From: Isoetes taiwanensis
Taxonomy: Eukaryota > Streptophyta > Lycopodiopsida > Isoetales > Isoetaceae
Length of the DNA: 64,000 nt
Direction: 5' to 3'
NCBI GenBank assembly: GCA_021234155.1
Contig: JAJEKV010000099.1
Span: 1,636,297 to 1,700,296, forward strand
In this document: one piece after another, positions 46,396 to 58,265 of the stretch
Numbering within the stretch: the first letter of the stretch is position 1
How the letters are laid out: the number at the start of each line of letters is the position of its first letter
Made by a program: the position numbers and the translations under genes
Notes under the pieces: generated by a model
What the model was told of the DNA's origin: nothing
Database searches by the model: none
The model's input: the letters and a program-made list of their open reading frames with translations, nothing else

Positions 46396-47019
46396 GTGTG
46401 AGCTTTCAAGTGTGAGTCGTGGTCCTCACTTTTGAGAGAAAAAAAAAATTATGATTTGCCTCACTTTATTTTTTTGTTGTTCATTTTCTTTTGTAATGGG
46501 CTTTTGGTATCTATAAAATGGCATGCATGCCATTTTTTTGCTCATGTGATTGCTCGGGATCTGACAGATGAAAAAAAAATGTGTCCATCTATTCATGTAG
46601 ATTTCCTATGATCATTGGAAGGAGTGCAGTTTTTTGTTTTGGATAGTGAAGTCATTTGACTCTTTCTTGATTGTAACAAAGTACTCGATGTCGAACTATT
46701 TTTGAAATCAGGCATTATATGCCTATGTAATCTTATCTTATGAATACAAACTTGGTTTATCATACTTGTTCATGTACTCTTGATTTCTTTTAGTCTTGTT
46801 TGTTCTTTAATGTGAAGTCATTTGACTCACAATGTCTGTAACAGGCTGCTCAGTATTTTTAATGAAATGTTTTGGAGCTCTAAACTATATGTTGGAAACT
46901 TAGCTCTAAACTTATTTATTTTTTCATCATTATGTAAAAAATGCATGACAAAGAATTAAAGAGGTCAAATCGAATAGAATTGAATTATGGATTTAATTTT
47001 TATTGTCTACAAAAACCAT

Positions 47020-47635
47020 TCAGGGGATCACATGTCCATCCAGATTCTCAAATAACACGTGCCTCATTTGATCACCTTGTTTTTTCAAGGACCTGTTCAT
47101 GGCTTCTGTTTCATAGTAATATATTGGTGGAGGATCATCTTCAATTGGCAGCATGTCCCAGCCCTTGTCTTCCATTATACAAAAGTTCCAAAGAACACAA
47201 CATGCATGTATGATCTTGGAGGCTTTGGCAACATGTATGGGCAAGTGTTTCAGAATTCTGAATTTTTCCTTGACAATGCCAAATCCATTTTCTACACACA
47301 CTCTGCCCCTACAAATCCTTTTGTTAAACTTACCATAAGCACCCTAATTTTGAGGAAAGACTTTAAGGAGAAAGGGTCTGCTAGAATATGCTGAGTCACT
47401 TAATAGTAGTGGTGGAATAGTTACCTGAACCTCTTGGTCAGTAGGCTGCCCCTTCTTCAGTTTTCTGCCACTCAAAGTCACCACTGGTTCTTGCAAAATT
47501 TGTCTGGAAGCAATATTATTATATATGGAGCTCTTCTTGAACTGGTTGGACTTATGGACTGAACATGTTCTTGTTACACAATCATGTCTCTCGTTGCCCG
47601 GAGTCACCCACGTGTGAATATGCACCCAAACCAAA
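47020..47635 (-). pseudogene. Harbinger transposase C-terminal half, copy B
   Basis: From 47635 leftwards: GVTHVWVHIHTWVTPGNERH-like sequence, KLKKGQPTDQEVQVTIPPLL, LSDSAYSSRPFLLKVF (second Asp), a stop at 47344-47346, then VCVENGFGIVKEKFRIL (Glu) and the C-terminus MRHVLFENLDGHVIP with TGA at 47020. The first catalytic Asp region is missing, so it is truncated. Confidence 0.75.
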
Positions 47636-48785
47636 GGGGGTTTAAGGGGGATTTTAATTTAAATGTGTTGGACCCAATGTTTTGTGTTAATTAATGTTAA
47701 TGGTAGTTATGTGTTGGTTGTTATACTAAAAAACATTTTGGGCCCTTCGGGCCCTAACAGGTAAACTTTAAGGACCTATATATTAATTACTAAGAAGCTT
47801 GAATATTCTAGTTGAACACATGTATAAGAGGGCATGGTTCATGCTAGAACATGGATTAGTTCCAAGAGGAATATGCAAATAGCTTCGCATGCATTACTTG
47901 TTTCAGTTTGGGTCCAATGTTTCTTCCATAAAGTCATTTTTCAAGAGACCATAATGTTCGCTTCTAAATTTCCATTTCCACCATACGCAACCATTATCAA
48001 CTTTGTCAAGTTGTTGTAGTACTACTAATGGTATCCATAATGCAGTACAAGAAACAATAGACCACTGCAATCAATCCCACACTCATGAAGGTACTGGTGA
48101 AATAGTACTTTGTCAATATGAGTTTCAAGCCATGTTAATGTATCAAATTTTTAATTTATGTGTTAAATTTGCTGATATTTAGGCATCTATCTTGACCAAA
48201 GGAAGCAGTGACATTTTTGAATTCTAATTTTGCCCTCACATTTAGGTGAATCACATGGTGGATGGGAAGAAACAGTTGCAACTTCTTCCAAGGCTGAGAA
48301 ACAATCATGGTTGAATTTGGAATACTCAGATTTAGATTTTTCTTGGACTGGTTATCTCATGTTGGGATGTTGGGTTTTGTCTCTAGAGCTGCAATCAATC
48401 AATAAAGTTTGAAAGAGTGAATTGTATTCACATCGAGGTCTAGAGGAAGCAGCAGAGAGTACTCTTTTGTCTCCATAAATATCAAGGCAATTAATATGCA
48501 GCCTCTAATGTATATCAAATATGGCAAAATTTGGTTGAACAAGAAAAACATTGAATTGAATCCAATTACAGGATTGGAATATGTACCAATTTTTTGGCAA
48601 TGCAGACCCCACTGGATTTGCATGTAGATTGTTGTGAATACAGTGCCTGGGAAGGTAAACGTCCACATTGACAATTGATCATGACAAGGAAACTAACGGG
48701 GATGATTAAATAATACCTGAATTCCATCAAGATGGGCTCAAGTTGGGGAGTTAAGAATGTGCCATGCATGCCTTTTTCTCTACAA
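47636..48785. other. Intergenic, no gene seen
   Basis: AT-rich sequence beyond the broken end of Harbinger B. The only structure seen is a perfect GGGCCCTTCGGGCCC palindrome-like hairpin at about 47741-47755. Confidence 0.45.
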
Positions 48786-48789
48786 GTTT

Positions 48790-49150
48790 GATGAGCTCAA
48801 AATGTATCACAGAATGGGTAACTCGGGAGATGAGTTAGCCTGCCCTTCTGTAGAGCTCCAAGGATACAATATGCTTTTAAGACATTTGGAAACGTAACTT
48901 TATCTAGTTTTGTTCCCTCTTCCTGCATCTTAGCAAAGCAGTCTAGAGCAAGAAAACCTTCACCATGTTGTGTATACGCTGTCATCATTGAATCCATGTT
49001 ACCAAATTTTTGGTTGGCAGATTATTACATTGCATGATTCATTCAGGCTACTACATTTGACATAGAGATCAATAAGGGAATTTCCAATAATAACCTTTGT
49101 TTCTAGGCAGCTTTCAATGATCTTCAAAATGATCTTCAAGTGGATATGCC
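48790..49150 (-). pseudogene. PPR protein fragment
   Basis: Minus-strand frames give IGNSLIDLYVKCSSLNES and, after a shift, MTAYTQHGEGFLALDCFAKM and DKVTFPNVLKAYCILGAL. This is the order of consecutive P/L/S-type pentatricopeptide repeats of the plant organelle RNA-editing family. Only about two and a half repeats remain and the frame is broken, so it is a relic. Confidence 0.65.
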
Positions 49151-49159
49151 TTTCTTGGT

Positions 49160-49590
49160 CTAGAGCTCTCTAATTACCAGTTCTGTGTGAACTCATTTTT
49201 TACCATGCTGTTATGTTAAAAAGGTAATCAACGGATTATGTATGAACCTTTAGATTTAACGGAATCTGTTATGTTAAAAATTTAGCAACGTTGTGGACCA
49301 ACTCTTAAGTTTCTTTTAAATTAAACATAACTAGCATATAGTTAAATTAAAATTTAAGTTAATTAAAAAGCCCCCCTAAGTTTGACCAAATTGTAGCTGA
49401 TAAACTAGCATCTACATGGCTTTTGCCCTAGGTGAATATTGATAGGTACGTACGTCTATGAAAATCATAAATGAACAAACGTTACAATAATAACACTCCA
49501 TTGTGGGTTTTTGGACCACTCTTTTTGCTTTTTAAATTCAACTGTTCTTTTGATGCTCTTCGATCCTGGCTCATCATAGAAGTGGAAGCT
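49160..49590. other. Intergenic, no gene seen
   Basis: AT-rich sequence without repeats or coding signs, up to the duplicated SINE locus. Confidence 0.45.
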
Positions 49591-49996
49591 ACCAACCATG
49601 TTATGACGCTCGGGTTGCACATCATACAATTTCTAACATCCTAAAAAGCAAATTCAATCTCTACAAATTATTTTTTTTTTTTTTTTTTTTTGAAGGCAAG
49701 GTTGGTGGGACCCACCCACGCCTCCCACCCGATGGTAGCTAGTGGGTTTTGAACCCCTGGTCACCCCAACTCAACCAACCATGTTATGACGCTCGGGTTG
49801 CACATCATACAATTTCTAACATCCTAAAAAGCAAATTCAATCTCTACAAATTATTTTTTTTTTTTTTTTTGAAGGCAAGGTTGGTGGGACTTGCACCCAC
49901 CCACGTCTCCCACCCGATGGTAGCTAGTGGGTTTTGAACCCTGGTGGGGGTCACCCCAACTCAAGGCCTTACCACTAAACCACCACCGCGATGGGC
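49591..49996 (-). repeat. Tandem duplication carrying SINE copies
   Basis: A segment starting ACCAACCATGTTATGACG at 49591 is repeated at 49774, an offset of 183 bp. Each copy has the same unique flank and a SINE. The first SINE (about 49670-49773) lacks its 5' tRNA-like part at the duplication joint, and the second is complete. Confidence 0.8.
49853..49996 (-). mobile_element. tRNA-derived SINE
   Basis: On the minus strand it starts GGCCCATCGCGGTGG. It carries a Pol III A box (TGGTTTAGTGGTAAGG) and B box (GGTTCAAAACC) and ends in an A-rich tail of about 20 bases. It is flanked by a 15-bp target duplication CAATCTCTACAAATT at 49838-49852 and 49997-50011. The paralogous segment at 7783-7850 lacks the insertion. 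Confidence 0.85.
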
Positions 49997-50011
49997 CAAT
50001 CTCTACAAATT

Positions 50012-50846
50012 TAACAGCAGAAAGAGCTTGAGTTTATTGCATGAGACATCATATTCCATCAATTCGTGTATATATATCGTCGCTGGCAGCGATATGCATG
50101 CATAGATATCAACTACATAATTAGCTGTTACAAGCAGATATTTTAAACAATTTGACAACAATTTTACCAAGCTTTCAGATTAAATGCATCACTTATTAAT
50201 ATACTACTGATAAAAACTCACAAAGAATATTTGACTAATAATACATGGCATTTCTTAAATCCCAAAGCATATTCAGAACATGACAGATCACTAACCTCTC
50301 AAACATATTCACGTCACCAAATTTTAAAGAAGGAAATAATTTAATAAGTCATAATCATGAAAACACAGCACACCATTAACAAATACAAAACAAATGAGAA
50401 TCTGAGAAGAGACAAAACATGTCCATTGTAAAACACATCAATACAACATGTCAATGGCGTGAGCGGTGAGGGCCACCAAAAAGGTGGACATGAAACCCCC
50501 CACCAACTGCTTTGATTGACAACGAAACAGAAACACCTTGCTACTTACAACGTATAGCCACACCCAACAGTGTATACCTCTCAACACACTGAATACGTAA
50601 AGCCACCTTTTTACATGCAGGTTTAATTGCATGATTTTAGAATAATGGATGCTGTACAAAACAATCACGAGATATGTAATGGAGCCTAAGGTTTCTCCAA
50701 CTGAAAAGACTGTAGGATTTGCCTCCATGACCTCAGTAGACACTCGGGCCTTTCCTACCTCAAAAAAAAATATGTTCTCTGTCCAATATAGTTTTACCTG
50801 CCATTGCTTCCAAAAGCGCCTAGGCTTGATTCAAAAAATGCACAGA
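50012..50846. other. Downstream region of the TOG gene
   Basis: It probably contains the 3' UTR of the minus-strand TOG gene. An AT-rich stretch towards 50012 holds no gene that I recognise. Confidence 0.4.
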
Positions 50847-52604
50847 TTAATTCGCAATGCAGGTGATGCGAAACACAGCTTGTGCGGTTGTTTGGGGCAG
50901 CTTGCTTAAGCAAAATCTTTCCCATGGACTCTTGTACACTGGTGATTCCTGATCATCCACCTCTGCTTCAGATAAACTTTGAACTGTTTCTTTGGGTTCT
51001 GCAGTCAGTCCTGTCTGAGGAGGCACCTCCAGCTCCTCATCAAGTGCACCCTCTTGGTAGGCTGCATAAAGATCTAACACGAGCTTCCGTGCTGCCTCAC
51101 GTGCCTCTGGCAACTGATCATTCAACCGCCCAGCTGCAATAGTTATCAGATTTTCAACTCCATACTCCTTCATCCCAGGGACACCCTGGTAAGATTAGAC
51201 TCAGTAACGTGTATTCCCAAACGAAAATAAAGTGCTTAAATGGAAAAGCAGATAATAAAAGAAATTAAGTCATTAATCCTTCTCACGCTGTTCTTCCTCA
51301 TACTTATTTGTCTAAAAAACCACTCTACATACAAATGTGTCTTATCTAAATGTCTCAAAGTGCATACAGCAATGTATGAAATGTTCCAAAGCACCTAAAA
51401 TCTTACTCAGATACAAAAACCCATGCATCTGTGCTCGCTAACTACCAAGAATAAGTCTCAAACAATTTTTTCATCAAGCACAAGACAGCAACAAATAAAT
51501 GAGACTACATAATAATGCATATCAAAAAATGCATTTCATGATAATGAACAAAGGAACCAGATAACTGGGAGCTTATGATTGAATACATACAAGCTTTGAG
51601 ACGCTCTGGTAGACACACATAGATGCCTTTGCACGAACACGAGGATTGCGATGAGTTAAATATGGAAGAAGCTTTTCCAGCAAAGGGATAGGAGACATTG
51701 ACGATGTCATTCCACACAAAGCCCGTTCTGCTTCTTCACAAACAAACTTCTTATCTTGAGAGGCCTTAAGCAAAAGCTGTAACAACTGTCAATACAGTGC
51801 GAAATGTGTTAGTTTGAGTAGTACAGGATTTTGAAATTCCTCAGGAACTTCAAACATAGAAACATAACCTGAGGTTAATTAAACTAGAAGAAGCTCACCA
51901 AAGAATCCATGGCTTCCAACATTTGATCAGGATACGCTTTGAATAAGTCAGCAGAAGCCATTATTGAAGTCTTGATTAAGGCACTTCTTGGGTTCTTCAT
52001 AGCTTTGATAACCAAGCAAACAACTTTTCCTCTGTAAAATAGGGCCTTGATACAGTTAGAAAATACCAGTACTAAAATCGTTGAACCTTCTGAAAAGCAG
52101 GTCTAGATAATTACAATATGTCAGCGATGGCAGAACTATGGAATATCGAGATCTGACGGACGTTATTCAGAGCTTCCAATACAGTTGTCCATTCCTTTGA
52201 ATCCAATCTATCCAATAGCGTCTACAGGTCGAATGAATCATTAGGAACAAATCTTACTACTAGAAATCTAAAAGTCTCTCAAGAAACGTGGAGTAAGTTG
52301 TAGAACAACATACATTGACTTCATCATCGACATCTTCCAAGGCCTTCAAATCTTCGGAAAGTATATATTCAATTTCTTGGAGATTGGGTTCAACTACAGC
52401 ATCCGCGGGAACTTGGAACCCATTTCTTGCAGGTCGGGAAGCTGGGGACCTCTGCAAACACCTAGTACTGGCTTGATTGATGTTTAAATTTTCATCATTT
52501 GGGCCTGCAGGCAGCACCTTCATAGTAGCCTTCTTGCCAGCTACAGTTCGCCGCTCTGAGATGAGCGGGTTATTGCTCAACTTTCTGAGGGCTGTCTGAG
52601 ACAT
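50847..52604 (-). CDS. Single-TOG-domain (HEAT/ARM repeat) protein, five exons
   Basis: Coding exons on the minus strand are 52314-52604, 52115-52221, 51899-52031, 51591-51785 and 50847-51185, all with GT-AG borders and matching phases, giving 354 residues without any break. The N-terminal 75 residues are basic and probably disordered. An acidic linker (EIEYILSEDLKALEDVDDEV) leads into a TOG/CLASP-type HEAT array: LLDRLDSKEWTTVLEALNNV, LVIKAMKNPRSALIKTSI, ALCGMTSSMSPIPLLEKLLP, HRNPRVRAKASMCVYQSV and AAGRLNDQLPEAREAARKLV. A hydrophilic C-terminus ends at the TAA at 50847. TOG domains bind tubulin and occur in microtubule regulators such as CLASP and TOGARAM. Plants have short single-array relatives annotated as ARM-repeat proteins. 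Tubulin binding is inferred. The start is the first ATG after the 5' exon stop. Confidence 0.88.
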
Positions 52605-53060
52605 GAAAACGGGTATCGAATACCCAGAAAGACCAATATACCACCAAATGCTCCTGCTCCAAAACAAAAAATGATCCGCCCAGCACCGAGAAACCTCTGA
52701 AAAGGGGCTCAAACAAAGATCAAGAGGGCTTCCGGTAAGAATGAGGCAAAGAACAAACCTATAAGAGAAATGTAGCTTGAGAATAAAAATGTGGCTTAGA
52801 TCTAAAAAGTATAAGCAAATCTTGCAGAAAAGAAGGCAAAAACATACGATTTTTCCCAAATTTTCGAGCGAAAAGCACTGCCGGAATCCGCAACTCCTGG
52901 TGCAGATCGTGAAGAAGCGTAAAAATGGATCGAAGCTGCCTCGATAGCCGGACCTGGATTTGCTTAGGGCAGCTGGTCCAAAGATATTGAAGTAGAAAGA
53001 AGAGGCCGCGGAACGGGAAGCCCTTCTATCGCAGAAAGATCGAATGGACGGTCTAGATCA
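52605..53060 (-). promoter_or_regulatory. 5' UTR and promoter region of the TOG gene
   Basis: This GC-richer segment upstream of the ATG at 52604 should contain the 5' UTR and promoter. A possible 5' UTR intron cannot be placed, and no clear TATA box was seen. Confidence 0.35.
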
Positions 53061-55186
53061 TCCGGAATAGTACTCGCATGACCTTCTGAATATGATATTT
53101 TAAACGGCTCAGATCCGTTAAATCCTAGGATGTAGGAGGATCCACGTGGGCTGTACTTTATGTATATTTTTAACGGCTCGATTCCGGAAAGGAAAAGCGA
53201 CGGCTATGATTTCATCTTCTAAAAATGCTCGCGGTTTTCAAACTTTTGCCCGTTTAATCCGAAGCCTTTCTATTTTCCTTGATTCCCTTGTCCTAACTTT
53301 GGACATGTTACTCAACAAATACGGGATGATTAACAAAGCAAAAGAAAAAGGCAATGTTAATTAAAAAAAAGGATAGTGCAATTTTTTCTTAATAATAAAG
53401 ATGCAATTTTGCTGATTTATATCTGCGCCTACTCCAATTATAGTTCACTTAAAATCTTCATTTTATTTAATCACCATACTAGTTATTATTTTACTTATTA
53501 TATCTATTTATTTATTCGGTGATTGGGTCCATTGGCCGATTGGTCTCTGTAGACAATAATAATCATTCACTTCGATTCAATTACATTTACTTATTTATCT
53601 ATTTGTTTATTTATTCGAGTTATTTTTATGCGATGCTATTTTACATCCTCTGAGATGAAAATTGGTTTGGATCCCACAATCATAAGTGCGCACAACACGA
53701 CGCCCATATCCTAAGCCAAATATGTAAAATTGTTTGTGGCACACATATTATTCGAACTGGTAAGCCGCCCGCCACATCACAACAGGTTGTCACCTCCTCC
53801 TCTTCACCAATGTTGAGGACCACAACAACACCATCATAGTGGCGGGCAATTGTTTTAATAATACTCCTACGAAACCCCCACGTCTTGTCCCTGTGTTCAT
53901 TACTAACTAGCACCAACCTGCAAAAATTTGACCCAATTTACTTGTTAGTTGGCTTATTCTTTAAAGCACATAACTACTATATTCACATATTACAGTTTCT
54001 TCAAGCACAATGAATGTTGGTTGAGTTTTGTGTTTGATAAAGTAATGGTGGGCTATATACACATATAATAAAAAACTCCCTTTTTTATTTATGTTATCTG
54101 CAATTAACTATTCGCCTGCCAAAATAATTATTTTAGCAGTCTAATTAGTTGGGGGTCTGATCAAGTAATTGCTTAGTGTGCTCATGGCCATCTAAGCAAA
54201 ATTGTCCTTGTCTCTTAGGAATTGTACAAGGGCAATGCAATATTATATAGCTACTCCAATGATTTAAGCGAACTTATAACAACCTATGGTCATTGAATAG
54301 GTGGTATTAAGAGCCGCTTCATTCTTATTTTGTCTTGACTAAGCCATGAGCTCGCAACATTCATATGAGCCTGTGCCACCAACTTGCATGTTTGTGTTCA
54401 TGCTTGCATGTAAATGATGGCACTCTTTTTGATACTATAAAGGAATTGACAGAGGCGGCTTGCAACTATGTGAAAATTACATAATAAATGAGGCCAAGTT
54501 CGATTTGAAGTATGGGTTGATGAATCATGCACCTGTTGCTGCTCTGAGGGCCATCTTACAGGTACACAGCACAAATGCCCGGACATTATTTAGGCGCTTA
54601 TAATTTGATACGTCTCGCTTTTTTTACATTCATATGTTGGAATATAAGCTAATTTGAATGTTTGTTTGCAGTTACATCTGTTTATCAAGCTTTGGAATAG
54701 ATGCAATATGCCATGTCTAGCTTGTATCAATCTTTCCGTTTTGCTGCTATCTTGCAATATTGGTATTTGCTTGTTGGTCTTGGGTAAAAGCACGTTAGGG
54801 TGATAAAATATTGGGTCATTTTAATACATATACATTTTTAGAAATGTATAATAATTACCGTGAATTTTGGTTTTTTTTTCGAACGAAAATAGGCAATGGA
54901 AAATTCCCTCCAATTCTTTCTTCCCCGTTCTTGTTTCTTTGTCCTTTGATCTCCGCTTTTACCCCGCGATCAAGCACCTCAATCTCTTGCAAGTTTACTA
55001 AAGCACGCTCTTCCCAAGTCGCCGTTCATTCTCAACAAATCAAATGTACAATCGTCTTCTTCCCTAGTTTTCTTTTTCTCGCTTTTTAATTTATTACTTT
55101 AGGTTTTTGTTTACATGTGCAAGGCTTCATTGTTGCACCTTTAGGACAATTAAAAGATATTTGTTGTTGCATTGCGTGTATAGACA
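53061..55186. other. Intergenic, AT-rich
   Basis: No convincing gene. A minus-strand frame at 53680-53916 (MVLVSNEHRDKTWGFRRS...) looks exon-like in composition, but it has no recognised domain or supporting splice partner. Confidence 0.4.
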
Positions 55187-56096
55187 ATGGCAAAGACCTG
55201 TTTGGGGGTCTGGTTGGGAACTCAAGCAAGATGACCCTCCGTGAGAGGACCCTTTGATCTATCAGAGAACCGGGACTATGTCACACCGGGATTTGCAAGA
55301 AAACAAAGGAAAGGGAAAAGAAAACAAAAGAGAACAATGAGATCACAATAATAAGCTTCCTTGATGTCAATGAAGATACATGAGCTCTCTAATCGAGAAG
55401 AAGACTGAAATGAGACAAGACTCAAAACTCATCTAAAAACTAGAGCACTAGCTCTACTCATATATATAGTACAATGGCCTTTGGCCCAATATAGACACTC
55501 GGACCGATTTCAAGTGTCGACTCTAAAGGAGGCCCTGATTTGGTGAATCTTTGGCGTGCTCTTGAAAAGCCTGAAATCACGCCGACGTTGACGCTAAGCG
55601 GTGATGGGCCATCACTTGTTGAAGCCGCCTCTTGTTGATGCCGGTGGTCTTTGTCGTGGTGGTTCCGCTTTGGTCTTCTCAACAGCCTTTGACGATCATT
55701 CACTGGTTGTGGATCCTTGGCCCCGACTTGGTCCGGTCAGAGGATGAATAGTCCCGCATGTGAGGTACGGACTAACAAAGACACCAAAGAAGAGGCCGCC
55801 TGCCCGCATCGATCCAGAAAAATCTCCCGTGGCTTCCAAAGCAGAACACATTTGAAGTCCGAAGTCCCGGCCGTAGTAACGAACCTAAATGAGGAAACAA
55901 AAGATTTTTTCAAGGGATCCGCTAATATGAAATTCAAGGAAAAATTTGCAGAGTACAACTCTTTAGTGACAGAAGTTTGGGGATCTAAGGAACCTACCAG
56001 GTACGGATACAAGGATGAGCTGGTGAAGTTGGAAGACCAGGCAGAATTTTTCAAGTGGTACGAGTTTTCTGACGTTCCAGGGGAATATACGCCATA
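55187..56096 (+). pseudogene. Unidentified ORF interrupted by a solo LTR
   Basis: An ATG at 55187 begins a frame that is cut after 11 bases by the solo LTR and continues at 55783 once the LTR and one duplication copy are removed. The start is basic and Pro-rich (MAKTPKKRPPARIDPEKSPV). After a frame change near 55845 it continues as LKSEVPAVVTNLNEETKDFF, MKFKEKFAEYNSLVTEVWGS and FFKWYEFSDVPGEYTP to the TAA at 56096. I do not recognise the family. It could be the N-terminal exon of a host gene or a transposon-encoded protein. The LTR insertion beside the start codon would disrupt its expression. Confidence 0.45.
55199..55777 (-). mobile_element. Solo LTR of the Gypsy family at 12343-23373
   Basis: It shares the TGTTTGGGG start, GGACTAACA end and most of its length with the LTRs at 12343-12916 and 22799-23373, but is more diverged. 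AAGAC occurs at 55193-55197 and 55778-55782 as target duplication, with one extra C before the left end. No internal region remains, as after LTR-LTR recombination. Confidence 0.85.
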
Positions 56097-56149
56097 AATA
56101 CGTACATTCCTGGACCGTCACCATACAAGTCTACCTAGGTAGCCTTGTA

Positions 56150-57687
56150 TGCCTCGTGAAAGTGGCAAGGGGTGCACACCTAAGTTAATTGTTTAACTTA
56201 GATAACCTTAGGATAAGGCCCATTTCCACATGGCCTTATCCTATTGGGCAACTGCCACACGGCCTTATCCTAGTGGTGCCACGTGGCATCCCATGTGGAC
56301 CCACACCTATATTGGCTTTAACCCTAACCCTAGACCCTTTTCCCTGACCCAGCACCGATCTCTCATCCACGTGCAAAACCCCGTTTCGGAGCACCGTTCG
56401 TCCATAGTCTAGCCTGGGAGCAGCCCCGGAAGGTGTGTATGATCGTAGGAGGAGCAAGCCTTCGATCCACGCCAAGGAGCATGGAGACGGGGGATGGGAG
56501 GACGCGCCGGGAGGAGGTAGGTTGAGTAGAGTTCATGTTAGTTCATCCGGAAGTTAGCACTCTGCATGGGTTAGTAGTTCAGATTCAGAGTAGAGCCACC
56601 CTAGATCCTTTTGTTGAACATCTTGAACCCTAATCAAGGAACCCTAACTATTAGTTAGCTATGTATGATTAGGTTAAGATGTTCATATGATATTGATATT
56701 GATCATGATGTGATGTATGTGATATTGGTTGATCATGTTGCTCCTCTTGTATTGGGAAGGGGGTAGAGACCTAGGGCCATAGGTACTAGCGTGAGATCCC
56801 TTTAGTTCCTATTAGTTGGGACAGGCATAGGAACCCACCGGCTATGGAAGCTATGATGTGATTCAAAGACTATACAACGGGCTAGAGGTAAGATGGAGGG
56901 TGGATCCCCGCCGAGTGGGGGCTTTCGGGATCCCATAGTGGGCTAGGCTTATGGTCTGGTCATTTCGCAGGGTCGAGCATGGGTCCGGACACCTCCTCGG
57001 GCAATGGTGTCGCCCGCCTCTCAAGAGTTGCAAGTGTCAGCTTGGCTCTTGTTTTGGGGGTTCACTGGCACGAATCGTGTCGTCAGCGATTCTCTAGCTG
57101 CCCGTGGAGCTTTAGACCCCTGGAGGGGAGATGCAACCCTTCCTACCTCGGCCGAACAGTGGAGATGCAACCGGAGTAGTCCCTGGGGGTGATGCCCCGG
57201 GATTGCGATCAGGAAGGTTGGAGTCATGCCACGCCTTGATCTAGCTCATCCGCAAAGTATGCACTGTGAGGGGCGGATGGAGTGGTCAACCCTAGCCATT
57301 GTCTTATGCCACCCGCCATTGTTATGACTCGGCCCCGCTTCTATCTTGAGGCCTTCCCGGCCAGTCAACTCTCTTATGTGTCGGAGTCATGGTAGGAGCT
57401 CTCATGTTTTATGGCATATGATTATGTTCTTTGCATCTCGATATAGCGATTGAGCTACCCTTCGAGGTAGCATATTGTATTGTATTGCTAGTTCGACTTG
57501 TTTATGCTTCGGCGCGGATAGGAGCCCATAGGGGAAGGGCATAAAAGACACCTTCAGGTGTCCCCTTCCGCACTACTGGAGGATCCGTCTTGCGGGATAG
57601 ACGCGAGGGCTTTGTCGTGGTTGTTGAGCCGGACGGGGATTTTCGCCGGTGTACCACGGGCCAGATATATTTAGGAGGGCGCCACAA
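56150..57687 (+). repeat. Probable 5' LTR of plus-strand Gypsy element
   Basis: The sequence ending GGAGGGCGCCACAA directly before a primer binding site is the usual 3' edge of a Gypsy LTR. The left edge is not clear; a start somewhere around 56100-56160 is a guess. The matching 3' LTR would lie beyond the window. Frames inside are short and not convincing. Confidence 0.5.
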
Positions 57688-57700
57688 TGGTATCGAGCTA
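57688..57700 (+). other. Primer binding site (tRNA-Met type)
   Basis: TGGTATCGAGCTA closely resembles the plant retrotransposon site TGGTATCAGAGC, complementary to the 3' end of initiator tRNA-Met. One base is missing or shifted. Confidence 0.7.
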
Positions 57701-58265
57701 TGTTCTTGGTTGACCAGGAACTAGCATTGACCATAACCATGAAAGTAGTCTAACTGGGCTTATAGGGGTGTGAAATAAAAATTTCCACCATCGAACCCGA
57801 AAATAGGGGGAAAAATTTTTTCCTAGGTAGGGGGTCCCAAATTAGGTTAAGTGTTAGACTAATGAATGAATGAGTCAAATTCACCTTCTAGTAAAATTGA
57901 GTGAAAACTATGCATCCGCATCAAATTTCACCTAAAATGGGTCAAGAATCATGCCAATCGGAGACCCTGGGTGAAAAAATGGCTAAATCCATAATTAATA
58001 CTTCAAACTATTAGGAAATTTGAAATTCTAAAGGTATAATACGAATTTAAGTATGTGTATTAGGAATTAAATATATATTAATAATAAGGGTACTATGGTG
58101 TAATTAATAAGGGGGCTAATAAGTAGGCCTAATTATGGTAGGAGAATATTCCAGGGGACCCTCCTTTTAAATATCCCCGACACCTCATTTCCCTCCAACC
58201 TTTCCCTCCACCATCTCTCTTGCTTCTCAAGCCTTTACGCCATCCGCTTTCTAGACCGGCCAAGT

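Larger units (their letters stand above)
44053..47635 (+). mobile_element. PIF/Harbinger element, copy B (truncated)
   Basis: It begins GCCACATG at 44053 and carries the Myb-like gene (+), the third ORF (+) and the C-terminal half of the transposase (-). The N-terminal half of the transposase and the far end are missing beyond about 47635. It is in inverted orientation relative to copy A, with visibly high similarity (for example ATGGC[A/C]CAAGAAGGACCC at the Myb start). Confidence 0.7.

Noticed and set aside
49900-49996. A tRNA gene (A and B boxes present)
   Set aside because: The acceptor stem and anticodon arm do not fold as a tRNA, and a poly(A) tail with target duplication follows. It is a SINE.
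50438-50743. 101-codon minus-strand ORF with hydrophobic stretches
   Set aside because: It lies directly downstream of the TOG gene stop codon, most likely in its 3' UTR, and has no recognised domain or conserved pattern.
53680-53916. Exon-like minus-strand ORF (MVLVSNEHRDKTWGFRRS...)
   Set aside because: No domain, partner exon or homologue recognised. Too weak to call a gene.
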